Assembly (NCBI GenBank): GCA_003978395.1
Contig: QNZV01000034.1
Span: forward strand, 1 to 13,080
Reading direction: 5' to 3'
Length of the DNA stretch: 13,080 bases
DNA from: Sulfurovum sp.
Lineage (GTDB): Bacteria > Campylobacterota > Campylobacteria > Campylobacterales > Sulfurovaceae
Within the stretch, counting starts at the first letter, position 1; each line of letters opens with the position of its first letter. Below, piece by piece: positions 6,043-12,594 of this stretch. Below the pieces are notes generated by a model. The model was not told the origin of the DNA. It worked only from the letters and a program-made list of their open reading frames with translations, and did no database searches. The position numbers were made by a program, and so were the translations under genes.

Positions 6043-6984
6043 ATGGCAACTTATCTAGAATTTGAGAAAAAAATAGAACAGATACAACAAGATATAGACT
6101 TGGCTCGTGCAAAAAATGATGAATATGCTTTAGAGAGTTTTGAAAAAGATTTAGATAAAGAGGTTTCCAAGACAATGAAATCTCTTAGTGATTATCAAAA
6201 ATTGCAATTGGCTCGTCATCCAGATAGACCTTACGCTTTGGATTATATTCGTTTTATGATGGACGATGCTTATGAAATTCATGGCGATAGAGCATTTCGT
6301 GATGACCCTGCAATTTTATGTTATATGGGTTATATTGATGGTCAAAAGACCATGGTTATTGGCGAACAAAAAGGGCGTGGTACAAAACATAAGCTCAAAA
6401 GAAATTTTGGTATGCCAAATCCTGAAGGGTATAGAAAAGCATTAAGAGCTGTGAAGCTTGCAGAGAAATTTAATATTCCTGTTTTGATGCTAATAGATAC
6501 TCCAGGTGCTTACCCAGGTCTTGGAGCAGAAGAGCGTGGACAGAGTGAAGCAATTGCTAAAAATCTTTTTGAGTTTACCAATGTAAAAGTACCAATGATT
6601 TCTGTAGTTATTGGTGAAGGTGGCTCTGGTGGGGCATTGGCTATTGGTGTTTCTGATAAACTGGCTATGATGCGTTACTCTGTATTTGCTGTTATCTCTC
6701 CAGAGGGGTGTGCAGCTATTTTGTGGAATGATCCTAAAAAAGTAGAGCAAGCAGCAAAAGCATTAAAGATTACACCTACTGATTTACTCTCTCATGGTTT
6801 GGTTGATGATATTTTAGATGAACCCTTAATTGGTGCTCATAGAGATAAAAAATTGGCAGCCCAAGTGGTTAAAAAATATTTCTTGGAAAATGTCTCTGCC
6901 TTAAAAGCGTTAAGCACAGAAGAGATGTTGGAGAAGCGTTACCTTCACTTAACATCAGTAGGTGCTTTTAGTGAAGAAGAGTAG
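6043..6984 (+). CDS. accA: Acetyl-CoA carboxylase, carboxyltransferase subunit alpha
   Basis: With AccD it moves the carboxyl group from carboxybiotin to acetyl-CoA, forming malonyl-CoA, the first committed step of fatty acid synthesis. 313 residues is the usual length. Residues 1-50 are the helical N-terminal segment; the crotonase-like core shows QLARHPDRP (55-63), EIHGDRAFRDDPA (78-90), IGEQKGRGTK (106-115), DTPGAYPGLGAEERGQSEA (152-170) and GEGGSGGALAIG (191-202), the last giving the glycine-rich oxyanion region, then RYSVFAVISPEGCAAILW (211-228). The SD AAGGA (6032-6036) overlaps the fabF stop, with six bases before ATG 6043, so translation is probably coupled. It closes the operon, ahead of a hairpin shared with convergent dbpA. 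accD is not in the window. Confidence 0.97.
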   Translation: MATYLEFEKKIEQIQQDIDLARAKNDEYALESFEKDLDKEVSKTMKSLSDYQKLQLARHPDRPYALDYIRFMMDDAYEIHGDRAFRDDPAILCYMGYIDGQKTMVIGEQKGRGTKHKLKRNFGMPNPEGYRKALRAVKLAEKFNIPVLMLIDTPGAYPGLGAEERGQSEAIAKNLFEFTNVKVPMISVVIGEGGSGGALAIGVSDKLAMMRYSVFAVISPEGCAAILWNDPKKVEQAAKALKITPTDLLSHGLVDDILDEPLIGAHRDKKLAAQVVKKYFLENVSALKALSTEEMLEKRYLHLTSVGAFSEEE

Positions 6985-6992
6985 TGTTTTTT

Positions 6993-7017
6993 TAAAGGGT
7001 TGTTTCTCAACCCTTTA
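6993..7017 (+). terminator. Hairpin ending the acpP-fabF-accA operon
   Basis: taaagggttg (6993-7002) and caacccttta (7008-7017) form a perfect 10-bp stem with loop tttct. On the plus strand TTAATTT follows, a modest U-rich tail. On the minus strand the stem is followed by a run of A, so it fits intrinsic termination of accA better than of the opposing helicase gene. The right arm touches the helicase stop codon (7018-7020). Confidence 0.65.
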
Positions 7018-8376
7018 TTAATTTAGCCACCAAACTCTTAACTTTTTTCCTTTTATCTTTCCATTTTTCAATCCAGAAAATGCCTTTTTTATAACAGACT
7101 TATCTATTGCTACATAGCTATGTGTAGCATAAACATTGATTTTCCCTATTTTGTTATTCTCTATACCTATATCTTTACAGAGTGTTCCTAAAATATCCCC
7201 TGCACGAATTTTTTTCTTTTTTCCTCCATCAATACAGAGGGTTTGGAGAGAACCTTGAAGATAAAAGTTTTTATTGGGGCGTAACTCACTAATAGGTCTG
7301 CTTTTAAGTTCAGGTTTTATCTCAGAGAGTTTTTTTAGACCATATTCATCACATAAAGAGACTGCTACGCCACTTTTATTGGCTCTACCTGTTCTTCCTA
7401 TACGATGGGTATAATCTTCGCTTTTCATAGGCACATCGTAGTTAATTACAATATCTACATCTTTAATATCCAAGCCTCGTGCTGCTAAATCAGTAGCTAC
7501 CAAAATAGGCAGGGATGTATTGGCAAATTGAAGTAGCATCTCTTGACGCTCATACTGTTCTAAATCTCCATTAAGTGTGGCAACATCAAAACCTTTTTCA
7601 TTGAGCATAGTAGATACCTCAACTGTTTTTACTTTTGTATTACAAAAAACAATAGCTAGGGATGGCTGAAAGTGTTGAAGCGTTGTAATGAGTGATTTAT
7701 CTTTATCGTTAACCGAGTAAACATGCTCTTTTATATCAATTTTCTCTTTTTCACTCTCTATTTTTATCTCTATAGGGTTTTTTAAAATTACTTTGGTTAA
7801 TTTATCAATATTATCAGGATAGGTTGCCGAAAAGAGGAGACTCTGTCTCTGTTTTGGAAGATTGGAGACGAGTTTTAAGATGTCATCAGCAAAACCCATA
7901 TCAAGCATTCTATCTGCTTCATCTAAAATTAGGGTTTTGATTTCTCCTAAGTGAATGGTCTCTCTGGAGAAATGGTCAAGCAGTCTACCAGGTGTTCCTA
8001 CAATAATATCAGCACCCTTTTCCAAAGAGATAACTTGCTGTGTTAGCGATGTTCCCCCGTAGAGTGTAATGACTTTAATATCTTTTTTATATTGTGCTAA
8101 TCTTCGACACTCCCCAGCAATCTGTTCGGATAGTTCACGAGTAGGGGCAATAATAAGTGCTTGTGGAAAATGTTCATTCTCATCAAGTTTTAAAATAAGT
8201 GGTAGTGCAAAGCTCAAAGTTTTTCCTGAACCTGTTTTTGCTCTTGCAATAATGTCTTTACCTTTAATAATAAGGGGTATAGCTTTTTCTTGAATGGGGG
8301 TAGGGTGTGTGTACCCTAAGTTGGTTAAATTGATCAATACCTCGGAGGGTAAAGATAACTCTTTGAATGAAATCAT
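7018..8376 (-). CDS. dbpA: ATP-dependent RNA helicase, DbpA type
   Basis: DEAD-box helicase of 452 residues. Motifs in order: Q motif GYTHPTPIQ (21-29), Walker A AKTGSGKT (46-53), PTREL (78-82), VGTPGR (126-131), DEAD (152-155), SAT (183-185), VATDLAARGLDI (293-304) and HRIGRTGR (324-331). Residues about 372-450 form the C-terminal RNA-binding domain of DbpA (IRAGDILGTLCKDIGIE, IGKINVYATHSYVAID, GKKLRVWW), which in E. coli grips hairpin 92 of 23S rRNA. This supports a role in assembly of the large ribosomal subunit. The domain also occurs in relatives such as CsdA/DeaD, but the short C-terminus without extra tails favours DbpA. ATG 8374-8376 has only a weak GAG-type SD; a clear promoter lies just upstream. 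Confidence 0.9.
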   Translation of the reverse strand: MISFKELSLPSEVLINLTNLGYTHPTPIQEKAIPLIIKGKDIIARAKTGSGKTLSFALPLILKLDENEHFPQALIIAPTRELSEQIAGECRRLAQYKKDIKVITLYGGTSLTQQVISLEKGADIIVGTPGRLLDHFSRETIHLGEIKTLILDEADRMLDMGFADDILKLVSNLPKQRQSLLFSATYPDNIDKLTKVILKNPIEIKIESEKEKIDIKEHVYSVNDKDKSLITTLQHFQPSLAIVFCNTKVKTVEVSTMLNEKGFDVATLNGDLEQYERQEMLLQFANTSLPILVATDLAARGLDIKDVDIVINYDVPMKSEDYTHRIGRTGRANKSGVAVSLCDEYGLKKLSEIKPELKSRPISELRPNKNFYLQGSLQTLCIDGGKKKKIRAGDILGTLCKDIGIENNKIGKINVYATHSYVAIDKSVIKKAFSGLKNGKIKGKKLRVWWLN

Positions 8377-8407
8377 GGGAACTCTTTAATATAGAAGATT
8401 TTTTGTA

Positions 8408-8416
8408 ATTATAGCA
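8408..8416 (-). promoter_or_regulatory. dbpA promoter, extended -10
   Basis: On the minus strand TGCTATAAT is a perfect extended -10 (hexamer 8408-8413), with CTTTTTTTAAAAT upstream. It lies in the 44-nt gap after the membrane-protein gene and predicts a leader of about 25 nt, so dbpA can be transcribed on its own. Confidence 0.7.
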
Positions 8417-8420
8417 AATT

Positions 8421-8864
8421 TTAAAAAAAGTTTTCTACTTTACGCTCTTGATAGAGTATATGCAGTGTCAATGCGTTCACAGCAACAACATAGGTTGTTC
8501 CAATAGCAATAATTTTTTCAATAGTTGCATTTAAGATTGCTTCATAGATATAGGAGTGGGGAAGAGAAAAAGCAATAGCTGTAATATGAATCCAAATAGA
8601 TAGAATTGTCAAAAGAGAGGTTAATAGAAAGGTTGCTATTTTTGTTATCATATAGGGATAGACATAATTGACAAAAGGGTAAACAAGAATCAATGTGCCT
8701 GTAAACGAGATAATATTTGCAAAAAGTACCCAGTTAATATTTGCATCAGAGATAACCCAAAGAAGAGGTGTCATAAGTAGGCTTAAAGTGATGCTTATTA
8801 ATGCTGTTTTATAGTAAGAAACAGTCAAAACTTTATTTAAATTTATTTTCAAAACTATATCCAA
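8421..8864 (-). CDS. Small four-helix integral membrane protein, unrecognised
   Basis: I do not recognise the family. The 147-residue frame has four hydrophobic segments at about 20-38, 45-65, 75-99 and 115-136, short hydrophilic ends and a charged tail (YQERKVENFF). The size and two-plus-two helix layout recall small proton-coupled efflux proteins of the PACE type, each pair ending near a conserved Asn (VNYVYP around 65-70, VNALTLH around 129-135), but the N-terminal acidic residue of PACE proteins is not seen, so this is only a guess. No ATG begins the frame. TTG 8862-8864 lacks an SD, while TTG 8850-8852 (codon 5) has GGATA a few bases upstream and may be the true start, giving 143 residues. 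A TATAAT box at 8890-8895 provides its own promoter; dbpA follows after 44 nt. Confidence 0.6.
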   Translation of the reverse strand: MDIVLKINLNKVLTVSYYKTALISITLSLLMTPLLWVISDANINWVLFANIISFTGTLILVYPFVNYVYPYMITKIATFLLTSLLTILSIWIHITAIAFSLPHSYIYEAILNATIEKIIAIGTTYVVAVNALTLHILYQERKVENFF

Positions 8865-8869
8865 TATTT

Positions 8870-8887
8870 AATTATTTTTTAATAATT
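8870..8887 (-). promoter_or_regulatory. Small dyad at the start of the membrane-protein transcript
   Basis: aattatt-tttt-aataatt is a 7-bp inverted repeat overlapping the expected transcription start of the membrane-protein gene. It may be an operator or a 5' hairpin; in DNA this AT-rich it may also be chance. Confidence 0.3.
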
Positions 8888-8889
8888 GA

Positions 8890-8895
8890 ATTATA
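8890..8895 (-). promoter_or_regulatory. Promoter of the membrane-protein gene, -10 element
   Basis: A perfect TATAAT on the minus strand (TATACTATAATTC), 25 nt before the first TTG start, directly downstream of the argJ tandem terminator, so this gene appears to be a separate transcription unit. Confidence 0.55.
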
Positions 8896-8900
8896 GTATA

Positions 8901-8937
8901 AAAAAGGTATTAAAATGTTAAAATAATATTTTAATAC
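8901..8937 (-). terminator. Second terminator after argJ
   Basis: gtattaaaat (8907-8916) and attttaatac (8928-8937) form a 10-bp stem with an 11-nt loop. On the minus strand CTTTTTTAT follows directly, the expected U-tract. The stem is nearly all AT and weak, so it is probably a back-up to the stronger hairpin just upstream. Confidence 0.5.
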
Positions 8938-8941
8938 TAAA

Positions 8942-8973
8942 AGAACTTAAAATTTAAATAAATTTTAAGTTCT
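8942..8973 (-). terminator. Main terminator of the rpmB-kch-argJ operon
   Basis: agaacttaaaattta (8942-8956) and taaattttaagttct (8959-8973) are perfect 15-base reverse complements; a realistic fold has 14 bp and a 4-nt loop, with TTTAG following on the minus strand. The upstream arm contains the last two codons and the stop codon of argJ (8965-8973), so a terminating ribosome would cover one arm. Confidence 0.7.
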
Positions 8974-10155
8974 ATACTCTGCATTTATTTTGACATACTC
9001 ATAAGATAAATCACAACCATACGAGGTATACACCCCTTCTCCTAACCCAAGGTTACAAGTGACTTTAAAGCTGGAGTTCTTCATGATTTTATACGCTTTA
9101 TCTTCTCTCTCTTTATCAAGTTCTCTTTGCTCATTAGAGTATATAAGTAGATTATCATAATGAATGGTTAAAGTTCTATCATCACACTCCACACCACTTG
9201 CACCAACGGTTGAAGCGATTCGTCCCCAGTTTGGGTCTTCTCCAAAGAGGGCTGTTTTTACGAGAAGAGAGTTTGATAACGCAATAGAAGCTGTTCGTGC
9301 TTCTTCATTGTCTTTTGCCCCTTTTACTTCAAAGGCTACCACTTTGTTTGAACCCTCTCCATCTTTTAGAATCATCATTGCAAGTTCAAAAGTTATCTTA
9401 TTGAGTGCTTCTCTAAAAGCCTCTTTATTATATGCTCCTGATACTTTGTTAGCTAAAAGCATAATAGTATCGTTAGTTGATGTATCTCCATCAACAGAGA
9501 TACGGTTAAATGAACCCTCTGTAGCTTCACTTAACAGCTCTTCCATATCAGATTTGGGAATATCTGCATCGGTTGTAATAAAACAGAGCATTGTTGCCAT
9601 AGCAGGGTTAATCATTCCTGCACCTTTACAGATTGCTCCTATGGTAAATGAACCTCCATCATCAAGGTCAACTCTAAAAGATAACTCTTTTTTAAAGGCA
9701 TCCGTAGTCATAATAGAGTGAGCTGTTTTATGTGAATTTTTGGCATTATAATCAAATTTATCAAAAGCAGAAATGATTTTTTCTTGATTTAAGCGATACC
9801 CAATAACACCTGTAGAGGACATAATAGGATTCTCTAAAACATGAAATTTATCCAACTCTTTAAAAATATTTTCAATATCCTCAACCCCTTTTTCGCCTGT
9901 CATAGCATTAGCATTTTTGGAGTTCATCAATATAAAGTTGGTTTTAAAATCTTTTGGATATTGTTGGTAATGTTTTATGGGTGCTGCTTGAAACTTATTG
10001 CTTGTAAATCGTGCTGTAATATCACATGGTACTTCTGAACGTATAAATGCAACATCTCCATCTGTATCTGAATCTTTCATTCCTACATTAACGCCATCGC
10101 TGTAAAAGCCTTGAACATTGTCAAGACCACCTTTTAGTGAAAATAGATTAAACAT
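8965..10155 (-). CDS. argJ: Arginine biosynthesis protein ArgJ (glutamate N-acetyltransferase)
   Basis: Moves the acetyl group from N-acetylornithine to glutamate in the cyclic arginine pathway; some members also make acetylglutamate from acetyl-CoA. 396 residues is normal. The autocleavage/nucleophile motif KGAGMINPAMATML (177-190) marks Thr188 as the residue that becomes the N-terminus of the beta chain; SSTGVIG (113-119) supplies the oxyanion hole. SVDGDTSTNDT and FGEDPNWGRI are further family motifs. Whether it is mono- or bifunctional cannot be read from sequence. ATG 10153-10155 lies inside the end of the potassium-channel gene (8-nt overlap) with GAGGAG about seven bases upstream, so translation is coupled. 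It is the last gene of the rpmB-kch-argJ unit; no other arg gene is in the window. Confidence 0.96.
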   Translation of the reverse strand: MFNLFSLKGGLDNVQGFYSDGVNVGMKDSDTDGDVAFIRSEVPCDITARFTSNKFQAAPIKHYQQYPKDFKTNFILMNSKNANAMTGEKGVEDIENIFKELDKFHVLENPIMSSTGVIGYRLNQEKIISAFDKFDYNAKNSHKTAHSIMTTDAFKKELSFRVDLDDGGSFTIGAICKGAGMINPAMATMLCFITTDADIPKSDMEELLSEATEGSFNRISVDGDTSTNDTIMLLANKVSGAYNKEAFREALNKITFELAMMILKDGEGSNKVVAFEVKGAKDNEEARTASIALSNSLLVKTALFGEDPNWGRIASTVGASGVECDDRTLTIHYDNLLIYSNEQRELDKEREDKAYKIMKNSSFKVTCNLGLGEGVYTSYGCDLSYEYVKINAEYRT

Positions 10156-11278
10156 GGTTCATCTCCTCTGGTTTTATCGTTTGTCTAATAATTTTTTTGG
10201 CTTTTTTGATACCTTCACTCGGTCCAATGAGTAAAAGTTTAGCTCCTGCTGTAATAATGGTATCTCTTTTTGGCATAGGAATAAAATGACCATCTTTGTT
10301 TCGTATACCAATAATAGTGACATTAGCAACTTCTCTAAAACTTGCTTCTTTTATCCGTTTTAGAGTGAGCCATGATGTCTTGGTAATCCGAGCCTCTTCC
10401 ATGTCCAAAGGGGTATCCTGTTTATAGAGGAATTCTTGTAGTAGATTCTCCATATCTGGACGTATTGCCATAGCATTGATACGTTGAGCCATAATATTGG
10501 TAGGTGTTACTACTTTATCTGCTCCGAGTTTCAAAAGTTTCTGTTCATCTGAAATGGTTGGTGCATTGGAGATAATAAGAAAAGGTCGTCTCCTATGAAT
10601 CTCATCTTCATAGAGACGCATAGATGCAATGGTTGCAATGTTGTCAGCAATATTATCAGCAAGTGTAATAATCCCCTTGGCAGAGGATAAATGTGATTTT
10701 AAAATAGCCTCTTCGGTATGAGGTTCTGCTTGTACATAATAGGGATATTTATATTTTACTGCCAACTCTTCAATATTTTCATGAGGGTCAATAACCACAA
10801 ACGGAATATGGCTTTCACGTAACTGTTTGGTCACTTGAATGGTAAACTCATTGTGGTAACAGATAACAAAATGCTTTTTTAGTCGTGCAATATCATAAAG
10901 CATATTTCTCTCCTTTATAACTTTTTGTAACTCTCCTTTATTTAATACATCTACTATCAGACCAATAGCAAGAGAAAAAACTAGAAATCCAAAAATAATA
11001 AGACAAATGGTAAACATACGCCCCAAATCTGAAATGGGTGCCATCTCTCCAAATCCAACAGTAGTAAAGGTAATCCCTGTTTGATAAAGAGCATCAAGAA
11101 GCTCCATATCATCAATAATAATGTAACCAAATGTACCAAACATCATGGTTAAAATTGTTAAAATAAGTGGAAGTCTAAAAGGTGCTAGAAGTACATATAA
11201 CTCATCATTCAGAGTTATATGTGGGGTAGGCTTTTCTCGCCAATTGAGAAATCTTTTTACTCTATTTTGTTTTGCCAA
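10148..11278 (-). CDS. Two-TM potassium channel with C-terminal RCK domain
   Basis: A 376-residue inner-membrane potassium channel. TM1 is about 34-55, the pore helix and filter TTVGFGE span 72-78 (Phe76 where most channels have Tyr), and TM2 is about 86-111. The rest is cytosolic: an RCK-N/TrkA-N-like domain (about 136-255) and an RCK-C/TrkA-C-like domain (about 295-365, with GAKLLLIGP). The Rossmann glycine motif expected after the first strand is absent: HFVIC is followed by YHNEFT rather than GxGxxG, so normal nucleotide binding is doubtful. The acidic residue ending strand 2 (Asp164) remains. H. pylori has a comparable channel beside rpmB. The start is TTG 11276-11278, in frame with the rpmB stop 24 nt upstream and without a clear SD; the next ATG would fall in TM1. 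It overlaps argJ by 8 nt. Confidence 0.88.
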   Translation of the reverse strand: MAKQNRVKRFLNWREKPTPHITLNDELYVLLAPFRLPLILTILTMMFGTFGYIIIDDMELLDALYQTGITFTTVGFGEMAPISDLGRMFTICLIIFGFLVFSLAIGLIVDVLNKGELQKVIKERNMLYDIARLKKHFVICYHNEFTIQVTKQLRESHIPFVVIDPHENIEELAVKYKYPYYVQAEPHTEEAILKSHLSSAKGIITLADNIADNIATIASMRLYEDEIHRRRPFLIISNAPTISDEQKLLKLGADKVVTPTNIMAQRINAMAIRPDMENLLQEFLYKQDTPLDMEEARITKTSWLTLKRIKEASFREVANVTIIGIRNKDGHFIPMPKRDTIITAGAKLLLIGPSEGIKKAKKIIRQTIKPEEMNHV

Positions 11279-11302
11279 AATAGTTTCTAAAAGGTGTAAG
11301 GA

Positions 11303-11521
11303 CTACGCCTCAGTAGTTTCAGCTGTTGCTTCTGCTGCTTTTTTCTTCATGGTTCTAAGCGTTGATGCTGCCACTTTAATCTTTTTGGTTGTACCATCTT
11401 CTAAAGTAATCTTTACTGATCTTAGGTTTGGTAGTTGTCTTCTTTTTGTCTTGTTGTTTGCATGAGATACATTGTTTCCAACCAATGGACCTTTTCCTGT
11501 TACTTCACATCTTCTTGCCAT
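11303..11521 (-). CDS. rpmB: 50S ribosomal protein bL28
   Basis: 72 residues, basic, with the bL28 opening MARRCEVTGKGPLVGNNVSH followed by ANNKTKRRQLPNL. It binds 23S rRNA in the large ribosomal subunit. Only one Cys (Cys5) is present, so this is the zinc-free form. The tail is Ala/Glu/Thr-rich (AAEATAETTEA), an extension seen in varying length among relatives. ATG 11519-11521 has AAAGG seven bases upstream. It leads the operon with the potassium channel (24-nt gap) and argJ. It is not paired with rpmG here. Confidence 0.97.
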   Translation of the reverse strand: MARRCEVTGKGPLVGNNVSHANNKTKRRQLPNLRSVKITLEDGTTKKIKVAASTLRTMKKKAAEATAETTEA

Positions 11522-11590
11522 AGTAATACCTTTGTAATAATTTTCATTATTTAATAGAATGTTTTTAGAAATACTAATTTTCTTGTTAAA

Positions 11591-11623
11591 ATTGTAGACT
11601 CTAAAAAAAGTTTTGCAATTATA
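11591..11623 (-). promoter_or_regulatory. rpmB operon promoter region, two -10 candidates
   Basis: On the minus strand a perfect TATAAT (11618-11623, in TGTCTATAATTG) follows a T7 run, and a second TACAAT lies at 11591-11596. They predict leaders of about 90 and 63 nt. Leader autoregulation is possible given the length, but I see no strong fold in it. The 134-nt gap to the permease gene also contains GATTTTTTT after the permease stop without a clear hairpin. Confidence 0.5.
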
Positions 11624-11655
11624 GACAAAAAAATCTTAAGAGCAACCAAATATGG

Positions 11656-12594
11656 CTATCTTTTCTTCATTATTAAATAGATAAAAAATGGAGCACCTAA
11701 AAATGCAGTAATAATACCAATAGGAATATCCGAAGAGCTTCCTAAATTACGAGCAATCAAATCTGAAGCGACTAAAAATACTCCTCCATAAAAAAAGATA
11801 GGAATAATGAGCTGTTCAGCCGACTGTTTATGAATGCTTTTTAGGATATGAGGAATAATTAAACCTACAAATCCAATAGGACCTGTAAGACTGACACAAA
11901 CCCCCACAGCAATGGATACACTTACAAGTAAAATAGTATTTACTTTTTTCACATTGATGCCTTTTAAATAGGCGTAATCATTAGAGGTAAGAAGCAGTTT
12001 TAACTCTTTTTTATACCAAAGAGAGACCAAGAGTAGAGATAGGCTAGAGAGAATAAGTATAAAAGTATCCTCTAATCCTACCACATTAACCGACCCCATT
12101 GTAAAACGAATAATTTCAAAGCTTTGTGATTCATCACTGAGATAAAATAGAATCATTAGTGAAGCATTATAGAAAAAAGACAAAGCAATACCCACCAAAA
12201 GAAGCATATTCGTCTCATACGATTTTAATCGAAGGGTTAACGTAAACAGAATAAATACCGTCAATAATGCCCCTATAAATCCAAATAGAGAGAGCCAATA
12301 GCTAAACCCAAACACAACAGCAAAAGCCACCCCAAGTGTACTTCCACTAGCCACCCCCAAAGTATAGGGTGTAGACATAGGATTTTTAAAAATTGATTGA
12401 AAAATCAATCCTCCAAGGGCTAAAGTAGAACCAGCAAAAAAAGCCAATAAAACCCGAGGTAGCCGAATATCCCAAAAAAGTTTATAGTCCATGGTTGTTG
12501 GATTGTCTAAATTATAAAGCTCTATAGGGATTTGTCCATGAAATGGAGCGAATATAATGATGGTTAGGGCTAGGAGGTAGAGTAGGGGTTTCAT
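11656..12594 (-). CDS. FecCD-family ABC transporter permease (iron-siderophore or cobalamin)
   Basis: 312 residues with about nine or ten membrane segments, slightly shorter than most BtuC/FecCD proteins. Family motifs are clear: RLPRVLLAFFAGSTLALGG (44-62), FQSIFKNPMSTPYTLGVASG (65-84), the ATPase-contact region around AYLKGINVKK (208-217), LTGPIGFVGLIIPHI (236-250) and SDLIARN...IPIGIITAFLGAPFF (277-304). A dimer of such a protein forms the channel of an importer for ferric siderophores, haem or vitamin B12; the substrate cannot be told from this subunit. Neither the ATPase nor a recognisable binding protein is in the window; downstream is rpmB. ATG 12592-12594 overlaps the stop of the preceding gene as ATGA, and no separate SD is needed, so translation is coupled. 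Confidence 0.92.
   Translation of the reverse strand: MKPLLYLLALTIIIFAPFHGQIPIELYNLDNPTTMDYKLFWDIRLPRVLLAFFAGSTLALGGLIFQSIFKNPMSTPYTLGVASGSTLGVAFAVVFGFSYWLSLFGFIGALLTVFILFTLTLRLKSYETNMLLLVGIALSFFYNASLMILFYLSDESQSFEIIRFTMGSVNVVGLEDTFILILSSLSLLLVSLWYKKELKLLLTSNDYAYLKGINVKKVNTILLVSVSIAVGVCVSLTGPIGFVGLIIPHILKSIHKQSAEQLIIPIFFYGGVFLVASDLIARNLGSSSDIPIGIITAFLGAPFFIYLIMKKR

Noticed and set aside
6993..7017. Hairpin as a terminator for dbpA too
   Set aside because: On the minus strand the stem is followed by a run of A rather than T, so bidirectional function is not supported.
9164..9721. 185-codon plus-strand frame opposite argJ
   Set aside because: It is antisense to a gene with full family motifs, has low-complexity Ser/Ala/Ile content typical of a shadow frame, and no SD.
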